Assembly: GCF_004916905.1 (NCBI RefSeq)
Contig: NZ_SDLV01000030.1
Coordinates: 45,144-109,143 of the forward strand
Reading direction: 5' to 3'
DNA from: Chryseobacterium candidae
GTDB taxonomy: Bacteria > Bacteroidota > Bacteroidia > Flavobacteriales > Weeksellaceae
Length of the DNA: 64,000 nt
Shown here piece after piece: positions 18,547-26,155 of this stretch. Numbering within the stretch: position 1 is the first letter of the stretch; every line of letters begins with the position of its first letter. A model generated the notes under the pieces. The model made no database searches, was not told where the DNA came from, and was given only the letters and a program-made list of their open reading frames with translations. A program made the position numbers and the translations under genes.

Positions 18547-19539
18547 TTATTTGCTTTCTTCCAGCCATCCCATTTCCTTCATCCACTCATCATTGTAGAT
18601 TTTTCCTACATATCTTGAACCGTGGTCATGAAGTAAAACAACAATGACATCATCTTTGGTGAACTGATCTTTCATCTGAACCAGTGAAGCAATAGCACTT
18701 CCCGCAGAATATCCGCATAAAATACCTTCTTCTTTAGCCAGTTTTCTGGCATAGACAGCTCCGTCTTTATCGGTTACTTTTTCAAAATGATCAATCACAG
18801 ACATGTCATAGTTTTCAGGAATGATGTCTTCCCCGATTCCTTCTGTAATGTATGTATAAGCGTGGTCGTAATGCAGTTCACCTGTTTCGTGGAATTCTTT
18901 CAGAATAGAACCGTAAGTATCCACTCCGATTACTTTGATGGCTGAATTTTTTTCTTTGAAAAATGTTCCACATCCCGTAATTGTACCTCCTGTTCCGGCT
19001 CCTGCCACAAAATGAGTCAGCTTTCCTTCTGTCTGTTCCCAGATTTCCGGAGCGGTAGACTCATAATGAGCTGCTCTGTTGGATAAGTTGTCGTATTGGT
19101 TCACATACCATCCGTTTTCTGTTTCTTTTGCCAGTCTTTTGGAAACTGAATAATAAGAACGTGGATCAGTAGGTTTTACGTCAGTAGGACAAACAATTAC
19201 TTCAGCCCCTACAGCACGAAGAATATCACATTTTTCTTTAGACTGTTTTGAATTGGTTACAAAGATACATTTGTACCCTTTGATGATGGCAGCCAGTGCC
19301 AGTCCCATTCCTGTATTTCCGGAAGTTCCTTCGATAATAGTTCCTCCAGGTTTTAGTCTGCCGTCTTTTTCAGCATCTTCTATCATTTTAAGAGCCATTC
19401 TGTCCTTTACTGAGTTTCCGGGATTGAAGGTCTCTACTTTTGCTAATACTAATGCCGGAAAATCTTCACCTAATACTTTGTTAAGCTTTACCAGCGGTGT
19501 GTTACCTATCGTTTCAAGGATATTTTTTGCGTATTTCAT
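18547..19539 (-). CDS. PLP-dependent cysteine synthase / cystathionine beta-synthase-like enzyme
   Basis: Fold type II PLP enzyme of 330 residues. Lys45 in NPGNSVKDR would hold PLP, TSGNTG (about 70-75) is the substrate loop and GTGGTITG (about 182-189) the phosphate loop. The wording GVDTYGSILKEF, TEGIGEDIIPENYD and EEGILCGYSAGSA is nearer to the catalytic core of cystathionine beta-synthase than to CysK, and it lacks the C-terminal CBS regulatory pair. It could therefore make cystathionine from serine and homocysteine or cysteine from O-acetylserine. A TATCTTTA near-consensus -7 box lies at 19559-19566 (minus strand). The intergenic DNA behind it carries DnaA boxes. Confidence 0.88.
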   Translation of the reverse strand: MKYAKNILETIGNTPLVKLNKVLGEDFPALVLAKVETFNPGNSVKDRMALKMIEDAEKDGRLKPGGTIIEGTSGNTGMGLALAAIIKGYKCIFVTNSKQSKEKCDILRAVGAEVIVCPTDVKPTDPRSYYSVSKRLAKETENGWYVNQYDNLSNRAAHYESTAPEIWEQTEGKLTHFVAGAGTGGTITGCGTFFKEKNSAIKVIGVDTYGSILKEFHETGELHYDHAYTYITEGIGEDIIPENYDMSVIDHFEKVTDKDGAVYARKLAKEEGILCGYSAGSAIASLVQMKDQFTKDDVIVVLLHDHGSRYVGKIYNDEWMKEMGWLEESK

Positions 19540-19588
19540 AAATGTTTTATAAGCGGCGTAAAGATAAGGCTTTTAAAATTATCTGCGC

Positions 19589-19619
19589 TGTGGATAACAT
19601 GTGGATAAGTTGTGGATAA
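19589..19619 (-). promoter_or_regulatory. Three consensus DnaA boxes with 11-bp spacing
   Basis: TGTGGATAA, the reverse complement of the DnaA box TTATCCACA, occurs at 19589-19597, 19600-19608 and 19611-19619. All three are perfect, in one orientation and exactly 11 bp apart, so on one helix face. An AT-rich heptamer repeat starts 34 bases further on. The arrangement is that of an origin DnaA-box cluster beside an unwinding element, or of a DnaA-binding control site such as datA/DARS. No dnaA gene is in the window. Confidence 0.7.
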
Positions 19620-19652
19620 CACTGAAATCAATTGAAATACAACCAATAACTT

Positions 19653-19680
19653 TCAATTATCAATTATCAATTATCAATTA
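19653..19680. repeat. Four tandem AT-rich heptamers next to DnaA boxes
   Basis: The unit TCAATTA is repeated four times without change at 19653, 19660, 19667 and 19674. It is low in G+C and directly beside the DnaA-box cluster, as expected for a DNA-unwinding element. Confidence 0.75.
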
Positions 19681-19685
19681 TAATG

Positions 19686-20915
19686 TTAGTTGTACTTAAT
19701 TGCTTTCACCGGAGAAATCTTACTGATCAGGTAGCTCGGAATAATCAAAGCCAATCCAGAGATGATAAGAATTCCTACTGAGATGGAGATAATGGCAATC
19801 GGATTAAGATCTACCGGAACTGTACTTACATAGTAATTTTCAGGATTAAGTTTAATGATTCCAAAGAATTTCTGGATTAAAATCAATCCCAATCCTATGG
19901 CATTTCCATACAAAAGTCCCGGAATCATAATAATCAGGGTATAATTGATGAAAGTTGCCCTTATCTGTGAATTGCTTGCTCCCAATGTTTTAAGAAGACC
20001 AATAGAATTGGTTCTTTCAATAATAAGGATCAGAAGAACCATAATGATATTGATAACCACTACAATCAGCATGATGATGATGATTAAAGCAATATTGGTA
20101 TCAAAAATACTGATCCAGTCTGTAATCTGCGGGAATTTTTCAGTCGCTTTTTCTGCATAGTTTTTATAACCGATCAGTTTTTCAATATCAGGAAAATCTT
20201 TGTCAATATCATTCACGTTTTTCAGGAAAATATCAATTCCGCCAATTTCATCAGGTTTCATATCCTGAATTTTTCTGGCATGGTTAATTCCTCCTATGAC
20301 AAATTGTTCGTCAATGAGCTTGATATCAGTTCTGTAAATACCGATCACTCTGAATTTACGGTAAAGCGGTTTCTGATCAGCTTTTAAAAATACGGTTACA
20401 ATGCTGTCATTCAATTTAAGATGCAGGTCGTTGGCTACTTTCTGCGAAATGGCTACATCACTATTGAATCCTTTTTCCGTTACCTTTGGAGTAGTTCCGG
20501 CTATAAGGAATTTTTTAAATCTTAAACTGTCAAAATCTTTTCCTATTCCTTTAAATATAATTCCGGCAAAATTATGCTCATTACGCATAATTCCGGTAAC
20601 TGTAACATATTTTTGAGTGCTTTCCACATCGGGAAGCTCTTTTATTTTGGCAATATTCAGTCCCTGATTATCCAGTACAGAAGTATTGTATGAAGAATTC
20701 GAACGGGTGGATCTTACGGTAATATGTCCGCTGAAATCAGCCAGTCTCTCTTTGATCGCTTTTTTGGAACCAAAACCGGTGGCTACGGTAATTAAGGAAA
20801 CAATTATTCCTAACGCTACGGAAAGCCTGCCAATGAAGATGATAACCCTTGAAAGGTTATTTTTGTTATCTTTGGAAAATGCTATTTTTCTGGAGAAATA
20901 TAAAGGAAACTTCAA
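19686..20915 (-). CDS. ABC transporter permease, FtsX/LolE-like
   Basis: Inner-membrane permease of the lipoprotein-release type, about 409 residues: one TM near the N-terminus (IIFIGRLSVALGIIVSLITV), a periplasmic MacB_PCD-like domain, then three TM helices (from NIALIIIIMLIVVVIN onward) ending SPVKAIKYN. In Bacteroidota such proteins work with a LolD-type ATPase encoded elsewhere to move lipoproteins outward. An upstream ATG at 20984 would add 23 residues but overlap the divergent signal-peptide gene. I prefer TTG 20915 (product (M)KFPLYFSRKIAFSK) because a TAATTTTG box lies at 20934-20941 on this strand, between the two candidate starts. Confidence 0.85.
   Translation of the reverse strand: MKFPLYFSRKIAFSKDNKNNLSRVIIFIGRLSVALGIIVSLITVATGFGSKKAIKERLADFSGHITVRSTRSNSSYNTSVLDNQGLNIAKIKELPDVESTQKYVTVTGIMRNEHNFAGIIFKGIGKDFDSLRFKKFLIAGTTPKVTEKGFNSDVAISQKVANDLHLKLNDSIVTVFLKADQKPLYRKFRVIGIYRTDIKLIDEQFVIGGINHARKIQDMKPDEIGGIDIFLKNVNDIDKDFPDIEKLIGYKNYAEKATEKFPQITDWISIFDTNIALIIIIMLIVVVINIIMVLLILIIERTNSIGLLKTLGASNSQIRATFINYTLIIMIPGLLYGNAIGLGLILIQKFFGIIKLNPENYYVSTVPVDLNPIAIISISVGILIISGLALIIPSYLISKISPVKAIKYN
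20867..20874 (+). promoter_or_regulatory. Promoter -7 box of namZ inside the divergent permease gene
   Basis: TATCTTTG fits TAnnTTTG on the plus strand, 45 bases before the 20920 ATG. It lies within the coding part of the opposite-strand permease gene. Confidence 0.45.
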
Positions 20916-20919
20916 GCTT

Positions 20920-22131
20920 ATGAATTTAGATTTCAAAATTAAAAATTTACTTCTGATTTGCCTAATTTTTTTAGGAGTATTCAATCAATATTATTCTCAG
21001 ACTCAAGTTCAACCGGATTTTAAAACGGGTGCCGACCAGCCTGAAATCTACCTGCCACTTTTAAAAAATAAAACAATCGGAGTGGTGACCAATCAGACAG
21101 GTTTAATGAGTGATAAAACCCACCTGGTTGATTTTCTGGTAAAAAACGGGATTAAAATCAAGTCTATTTTTGCTCCGGAACATGGTTTCAGAGGAGATGC
21201 TGATGCAGGTGCAAAGGTAAAAAACGGAGTAGATGTGAAAACAGGAATTCCTATTGTTTCTCTATATGGAAATAATAAAAAGCCAAAACCGGAACAACTA
21301 TCCGGAATTGACATTGTTGTTTTTGATATTCAGGATGTCGGCGTGAGGTTCTACACTTATATTTCCACTTTGTCTTACCTGATGGAAGCAGGTGCTGAAA
21401 ATAATGTGGAGATCATGGTTTTGGATCGTCCCAATCCCCATGACGGATATACTGACGGACCTGTATTGAGAAAAAAATGGACCAGTTTTGTTGGACTACA
21501 CGAAGTTCCTGTAGTCTATGGGCTGACAATAGGAGAGTACGGAAAGATGGTTAATGGTGAAAAATGGCTGAAAAATGGAGTTCAGGCTCAATATACGCTT
21601 GTTCCGATGAAAAATTATCATAAAAAGCAGCGTTATCCTATGCTTGATAAACCTTCACCTAATTTACCCAATGATAAAGCCATCAATTTATATCCAAGCC
21701 TTTGTTTTTTTGAAGGCACTCAGGTTTCTGTAGGAAGAGGAACAGATTTTCCTTTTCAGATTTATGGGTCTCCATGGACGGAAAATTTGCCTTATCAGTT
21801 TACTCCAAAACCGAGTTATGGGGCTAAAGATCCCTTTCTGAACGGCAAGCTGTGTTATGGTGAAAACCTTTCCAGTTATCCTAAAGATCTACGAGAATTG
21901 AATCTTGAGTGGGTCATCAAAGCGTATCAGAATTATAAAAATTCTGAACTAGACTTTTTCCTAAAGCCTGCTTCCGGGAAAAATTTTTGGTTTGATACTT
22001 TATCCGGAACTGATGAATTGAGAAAACAGATCATCGCAGGAAAATCAATTCAGGAAATTAAAGTTTCATGGAAAAAAGATCTGGAAAGTTTCGAAAAGAT
22101 CAGAACCCGATATGTGATATATGAAAATTAA
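20920..22131 (+). CDS. namZ: DUF1343 / NamZ-type exo-beta-N-acetylmuramidase
   Basis: Secreted GH171 glycosidase of 403 residues that removes MurNAc from the non-reducing end of peptidoglycan fragments. The start at ATG 20920 gives a signal peptide (LLLICLIFLGVFN, cleaved near YYSQ). Family motifs are GVVTNQTG, FAPEHGFRGDADAGAKV, VFDIQDVGVRFYTY, LDRPNP and EGTQVSVGRGTDFPF. DUF1343 was assigned this activity from Bacillus subtilis NamZ. Tannerella and relatives use such enzymes for MurNAc salvage, so peptidoglycan recycling or scavenging is likely here. It is head-to-head with the permease gene, with only 4 bases between starts, and ends flush against the next minus-strand gene. Confidence 0.9.
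   Translation: MNLDFKIKNLLLICLIFLGVFNQYYSQTQVQPDFKTGADQPEIYLPLLKNKTIGVVTNQTGLMSDKTHLVDFLVKNGIKIKSIFAPEHGFRGDADAGAKVKNGVDVKTGIPIVSLYGNNKKPKPEQLSGIDIVVFDIQDVGVRFYTYISTLSYLMEAGAENNVEIMVLDRPNPHDGYTDGPVLRKKWTSFVGLHEVPVVYGLTIGEYGKMVNGEKWLKNGVQAQYTLVPMKNYHKKQRYPMLDKPSPNLPNDKAINLYPSLCFFEGTQVSVGRGTDFPFQIYGSPWTENLPYQFTPKPSYGAKDPFLNGKLCYGENLSSYPKDLRELNLEWVIKAYQNYKNSELDFFLKPASGKNFWFDTLSGTDELRKQIIAGKSIQEIKVSWKKDLESFEKIRTRYVIYEN
20934..20941 (-). promoter_or_regulatory. Promoter -7 box of the permease inside namZ
   Basis: TAATTTTG on the minus strand, 18 bases before the TTG at 20915 and inside the first codons of the divergent muramidase gene. Confidence 0.45.
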
Positions 22132-22338
22132 TTAATCAAAATTCTGGGGCGGATTTTTATCATTTCTGCCCTTATTTAATATAAAAAGTCCCACAGTAAG
22201 CCCGACAACTCCGGCAAAGGCAGTCATTAATGCTCTTTGTAATTTATCAGGAAGATCATTCCCGATATAATTCATTAAAAAAAGAATCACAAAAGTGATC
22301 ACTGAAATGATAATATGATTTTTTCCGAATAGCTTCAT
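22132..22338 (-). CDS. Small two-TM membrane protein
   Basis: 68 residues with two hydrophobic helices (about 8-25, HIIISVITFVILFLMNYI, and about 36-56, ALMTAFAGVVGLTVGLFIL) and a short polar tail. Not a recognised family. Its stop codon abuts the stop of the convergent muramidase gene with no gap. It begins 4 bases after the stop of the outer-membrane gene at 22343 (same strand), so the two are probably one transcript. Confidence 0.6.
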   Translation of the reverse strand: MKLFGKNHIIISVITFVILFLMNYIGNDLPDKLQRALMTAFAGVVGLTVGLFILNKGRNDKNPPQNFD

Positions 22339-22342
22339 TGTA

Positions 22343-22975
22343 TTATTTTAATTTATAGGAAATCATGACACCTCCTCTGTACGGAATAATTTCACCACTT
22401 TTATTAAATTTCTCAGCAGAATCATAGCGTCTTCCCGTAGACTTGTCATACCCTTTATAAAATCCTTGCGAGGTTCCTACAGTGGCATACAGATCAAGAT
22501 TCCATCGTTCAGACAATTGGAACTGATATCCTGCTGTAACACCCAACATTACAGAGAATCCTTTTTGGTAAAGATTGGAATTAACAAGAATTTCGCCGTT
22601 CCAGTTTTCACTTGTATCGTCATTCCAATAGTTCCATTTTGAGGCATTGTAAGCTGCAAAAGCTACGTTTGCACCTATATACCAATGTTTGAAAGCTTCA
22701 GTAAAGTAGTATCTTCCTTCTGCAGATACTGAGTAAAACTGTAGTTTATGTCCTGCGAAAGACTTCCATGGTGAAATAAAAACATCTCCCTGAAGGGTAT
22801 ATTTTGGACTGATCTGTTTTTCTATTCCCAGATTTAAAATACCTATCGGAGCAAATAAAGCATTCCCTTTTATGTATAAACCGTTCTCCTGTCCTCCTTG
22901 TTCCTGTTCCTGAGCACTCAATGTACCCAACGACAGGAAAGCTAAAATGCCTGCTGCTAATAATTTATATTTCAT
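22343..22975 (-). CDS. DUF3575-like outer-membrane beta-barrel protein
   Basis: 210 residues with signal peptide (MKYKLLAAGILAFLSLGTLSAQ, cut after about residue 21) and alternating amphipathic strands. Phrases GILNLGIEKQISPKYTLQGD, ISPWKSFAGHKLQFYSV and EGRYYFTEAFKHWYIGANV match the pattern of the DUF3575 group of small Bacteroidota barrels. The last residues (YRGGVMISYKLK) form a closing strand. Function unknown. It lies 13 bases after the thioredoxin-domain gene on the same strand and is likely co-transcribed with it. Confidence 0.75.
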   Translation of the reverse strand: MKYKLLAAGILAFLSLGTLSAQEQEQGGQENGLYIKGNALFAPIGILNLGIEKQISPKYTLQGDVFISPWKSFAGHKLQFYSVSAEGRYYFTEAFKHWYIGANVAFAAYNASKWNYWNDDTSENWNGEILVNSNLYQKGFSVMLGVTAGYQFQLSERWNLDLYATVGTSQGFYKGYDKSTGRRYDSAEKFNKSGEIIPYRGGVMISYKLK

Positions 22976-22988
22976 CTATATGTAATGT

Positions 22989-24164
22989 TTATTTTATTTG
23001 CTTTAATAATTCATCTGCCAGTTGAGAATCCTTATTGCTCTGAACAGCCATGTTTTTAGACATTTCAGCATAGTTTTTTGCCATTTCTTTGTTTCCTGTA
23101 AGGTGATAGAGCCTGGCAAGAATATAAGTGTTTTCTGAAGTTTCACTTCTCATAACCGATTTTTCTGCCCACTCGGTAGCTTTCTTTAAGGAAGATGGGG
23201 TTTTCACATGATCGGCGAAGATCCAGGCTGCTCTCAGGAGCTCATTCGGATCAAAGGCATCAGAATTTTTATAATATTCTAAAGCTGCTTTTTCGTATTC
23301 AGGAAAATTACTGTTCTGTTCATAATAGCTGAGCTTCGTCTGATTCAGTTTTTTAACAGCAGCTTCTTTTCCTACCAATGGTTCGGCAGCTTTCATGAAA
23401 TAGTCATCGTTGATTTTTTTATTTTTATCATCAATAGACTGTTCTACTATTTTCCCCAATTTCAGCTGGGCGTCAAATTCGTTGTATGTTTCTTCAGGAA
23501 GGAACTTAATAATCTCTGCCTTTCTGGATGAAAAAACAGGGTAATTGGCATCTTCCGATGATTTTACGAAGTAAAGAAGAAATCCAATTTCATCTTTTGT
23601 CAGTTCTTCGGTTTTCTTTTTGTTCTGGAAGTATCTTTCTGAAGCTTTTTTTGCAAATTCATAATCTGAGTTGGCATTAAGCTTCATGATGTTGATCAGA
23701 AATTCCGGATCTTTTTCACCACCGGCAAAACGATCTTTCAGCGATCCTTTTTTATTTCCGGGTGAGTTGATGTCCTGGGCCATAGCGACAAACAGGCTTT
23801 CTTCCATGTAACCTGTATTTCTGGAAACAAGCTCTCCTTCCCCATTCAGGAAAAGATAAGTAGGATAGGAGCGTACACCGAATTTCGAAGCGATGTCTCT
23901 GCCTTCTCCTTTTTCCATGTCAAATCTTGCATTAATGAAGTTGGTGTTGTAATAATCACTCACTGCTTTCTGAGTGAAAACATTTTTTTCCATCATTTTA
24001 CATGGGCCACACCAGGAAGCATAGGCATCAATAAAAACCAATTTCTTTTCTTTCTTGGCTTTTGCAATAATATCTTTGTATGGAAGCTCCTGAAACTGGA
24101 TGGCTTCCTGAGCAGAGGCCGCGATAGCACAAAAAATAGATATCCCGGAGATGATCTTCTTCAT
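22989..24164 (-). CDS. Periplasmic thioredoxin-domain protein with TPR-like tail
   Basis: 391 residues from ATG 24164 (the frame also opens at a TTG two codons earlier). The signal peptide ends at ASAQ (about 19). A thioredoxin fold follows with WCGPC at 51-55, the cis-Pro in SYPTYLFLNGEG and a typical FIDAYASWCGPCK setting, so it is a reductase or thiol-disulfide protein of the periplasm. From about 150 the protein is helical, with TPR-like repeats near the end (NTYILARLYHLTGNKEMAK). No sorting domain. It heads the minus-strand group thioredoxin, DUF3575 barrel and small membrane protein, suggesting a role in envelope folding. The 295 bases upstream hold nothing but the kinase promoter. Confidence 0.85.
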   Translation of the reverse strand: MKKIISGISIFCAIAASAQEAIQFQELPYKDIIAKAKKEKKLVFIDAYASWCGPCKMMEKNVFTQKAVSDYYNTNFINARFDMEKGEGRDIASKFGVRSYPTYLFLNGEGELVSRNTGYMEESLFVAMAQDINSPGNKKGSLKDRFAGGEKDPEFLINIMKLNANSDYEFAKKASERYFQNKKKTEELTKDEIGFLLYFVKSSEDANYPVFSSRKAEIIKFLPEETYNEFDAQLKLGKIVEQSIDDKNKKINDDYFMKAAEPLVGKEAAVKKLNQTKLSYYEQNSNFPEYEKAALEYYKNSDAFDPNELLRAAWIFADHVKTPSSLKKATEWAEKSVMRSETSENTYILARLYHLTGNKEMAKNYAEMSKNMAVQSNKDSQLADELLKQIK

Positions 24165-24407
24165 TTTCAAATAAGATTTGTAGGCGAAGATAATTAATTT
24201 TCAAAATATAGCATGCTGAATCTGTGGTCTGAATGACGATATTAACGAACTTTAAGACTTCAGCTTATCTGGGTTTTTGTTTTTTAGTTTAAAAATATAA
24301 AAGTACTCAGACGCTTTTATTATTGATTTATTTCCCATGTAAAGCATCTGGTTTTAAAAAATTGAAATCTAAATTTAATTCACTTTCCAGTCCTGAGATC
24401 TTTGTTA

Positions 24408-24415
24408 TATCTTTG
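24408..24415 (+). promoter_or_regulatory. Promoter -7 box of the histidine kinase gene
   Basis: TATCTTTG fits TAnnTTTG and gives a leader of about 40 bases to the TTG start at 24460. Confidence 0.5.
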
Positions 24416-24459
24416 CAAACGAATAATTTATATGTTGAGGAACCTATAATTTTGAAAAT

Positions 24460-26043
24460 TTGATTATTAACTTTAAGCACGCTTTATCCAAAAAGTCCAT
24501 TTATATTACTGCTTTGTCTGCCTGCCTGATTGCCGTGGCAGCATTTGCTGTTCTGAGTCTTCTGATTACAGAAGACAGCCGTAAAAATACCGATGATTTT
24601 GCAAAGAAGACATTTTTCCGAAAGTATGAATCAATAGAACATGAATTCAGAAATATTGAGGATTATCAGTATCTGCTTCGTGCCCTGATTCAGAAAGACG
24701 GTCTGAAGAATTACAAGGATTATTCTTTGGTTTTAAATGACTTAAATAAGAAAAGAAACCTGCTGCCTTACAGCTGGTATTATTATGAAAACACCAGTTC
24801 AGGGAAATCTGAGAGCAATAATCCTTTATCCGGTATTTTCACGAAGACAGATCGTAAAGAGAATTCTATTGTGATAAAAAACAACGGTCCGGGGCATTTC
24901 AAAGATGTTTTGATTGCTAAAAAAGACAGTATGTACTGGATGAGCTATGATTCTCTGGTACTGCCTGATAAAAACAAATTATACTACGGCTCTACGGTAA
25001 GTCTGGATGATCTTCATCAATATTTTATCAATGTTGACAAAAGCTCCAATACCTATGCTTATGTCTTTACCAAAGAAGGAATTTGCATCACCCATCCTGA
25101 AAAAAAATATATCGGAAAAAATATCTTCGGTTTTACAGATATTAAACCGAATGACACGTTAACCAGCAAAACCGAAACGGGATATACCAAAGGGACAGCG
25201 GTTTCAGAATATCTTGGAGTTGAAGTAACCCGCTTCATAAAACCGTTGAAGACCGATAATTTTGATGGCTATACAGTGGTGAATCATGTGAATTTTATTA
25301 TTGATGAGAATATCAGTAAAATAAAAACTTATACTGTTTATATTTTTCTGGCAGCATTGTTTCTTATTGTAACGGTATTTATATTGTTTCAGAGAGCCAC
25401 CAGCCTGGCTTATCAGGAAAAAGAGAAAATACAGTCTGAGAAGAATTTACTGTTGATAGAGAATGAAAAGATGCACAAAGCAGAAGTGATCAACCAGCTT
25501 CAGCAGCTTAAAAATAATATCAATCCACATTTTCTTTTCAATTCATTGAACTCCCTTTATATGCTGATCGGGATTAACAAAGAAAATGCACAGAAGTTTA
25601 CCATGAATCTTTCCAGGATTTACAGATATCTGATAGTGCCTCCAAAAGATAATATTGTTCCGGTTTCGCAGGAAATTAAATTTATACAGCAATATATGGA
25701 ACTTCTGAAAAGCAGGTTTGATGAAGAATTGAAATTTGAACTGATTATAAATGCTCCTGAAAGTCTGAAAAAAAGAATTCCCTATTTATCCCTTCAGATT
25801 GTCACTGAAAATGCAACCAAACACAATATTGCAACGATAGATCAGCCTCTGGAAATCATCATTACCGTTGATAAGGATGGGATCACGGTAAAGAACACCT
25901 GGCAGCCTAAAACTGAACCGGTGCAGGGAGAGAAATTCGGGATTGAATATTTGAATCAGGTTTATGGGTATTTTAAGAATAATCTTCTTCATATTTCTGT
26001 AGATGGTGAATATTTCATATGTTTTTTGCCATTATTGAAGTAA
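24460..26043 (+). CDS. LytS/YehU-type sensor histidine kinase
   Basis: 527 residues. The start is TTG 24460: a stop lies 8 codons upstream and the next Met is far inside. TM1 is about 14-36 and TM2 about 290-312, enclosing a roughly 250-residue extracytoplasmic sensor with a Cache-like feel (ending TYAYVFTKEGICITHPEKKY, typical of dCache second lobes). A signal helix then leads to the His_kinase domain with phospho-acceptor His357 in NINPHFLFNSLNSLY and the N-box TENATKHN. This family pairs with LytTR regulators; the only one here is at 33495, beyond the protease-SusCD operon. The ligand may be a product of that operon. Confidence 0.92.
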   Translation: MIINFKHALSKKSIYITALSACLIAVAAFAVLSLLITEDSRKNTDDFAKKTFFRKYESIEHEFRNIEDYQYLLRALIQKDGLKNYKDYSLVLNDLNKKRNLLPYSWYYYENTSSGKSESNNPLSGIFTKTDRKENSIVIKNNGPGHFKDVLIAKKDSMYWMSYDSLVLPDKNKLYYGSTVSLDDLHQYFINVDKSSNTYAYVFTKEGICITHPEKKYIGKNIFGFTDIKPNDTLTSKTETGYTKGTAVSEYLGVEVTRFIKPLKTDNFDGYTVVNHVNFIIDENISKIKTYTVYIFLAALFLIVTVFILFQRATSLAYQEKEKIQSEKNLLLIENEKMHKAEVINQLQQLKNNINPHFLFNSLNSLYMLIGINKENAQKFTMNLSRIYRYLIVPPKDNIVPVSQEIKFIQQYMELLKSRFDEELKFELIINAPESLKKRIPYLSLQIVTENATKHNIATIDQPLEIIITVDKDGITVKNTWQPKTEPVQGEKFGIEYLNQVYGYFKNNLLHISVDGEYFICFLPLLK

Positions 26044-26053
26044 AAATAAAAAT

Positions 26054-26086
26054 CCATTCACTCCCAAAATATCACCATTCACTCCC
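26054..26086. promoter_or_regulatory. Direct repeat, probable LytTR operator
   Basis: CCATTCACTCCC occurs perfectly twice, at 26054-26065 and 26075-26086, a period of 21 bp. Pairs of direct repeats about 21-22 bp apart are the usual target of LytTR domains. It lies 30 bases before the -7 box of the protease gene, in the upstream activator position, and the flanking genes encode a LytS-type kinase and a LytTR regulator. Confidence 0.6.
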
Positions 26087-26116
26087 TAATATTATATATA
26101 TGATTCACGATACCTA

Positions 26117-26124
26117 TAGCTTTG
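26117..26124 (+). promoter_or_regulatory. Promoter -7 box of the protease-SusCD operon
   Basis: TAGCTTTG fits TAnnTTTG, 31 bases before the ATG at 26156 and downstream of the 21-bp-period repeat. Confidence 0.5.
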
Positions 26125-26155
26125 CTTACTGAAACTAAGATATTTACTATTTGGA

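Noticed and set aside
20916..20984. Upstream ATG start (20984) for the FtsX-like permease
   Set aside because: It would overlap the signal-peptide codons of namZ and lie upstream of the TAATTTTG box at 20934-20941; homologous permeases begin at about the FPLYFSRK position. Kept as an alternative only.
24436..24462. Missing start codon in the histidine kinase gene as a sign of truncation
   Set aside because: A TTG at 24460 gives a good N-terminal TM helix and a -7 box lies 45 bases upstream; a non-ATG start is sufficient.
26054..26086. CRISPR-like repeat
   Set aside because: Only two copies of 12 bp with a 9-bp spacer and no cas genes; fits a regulator site instead.
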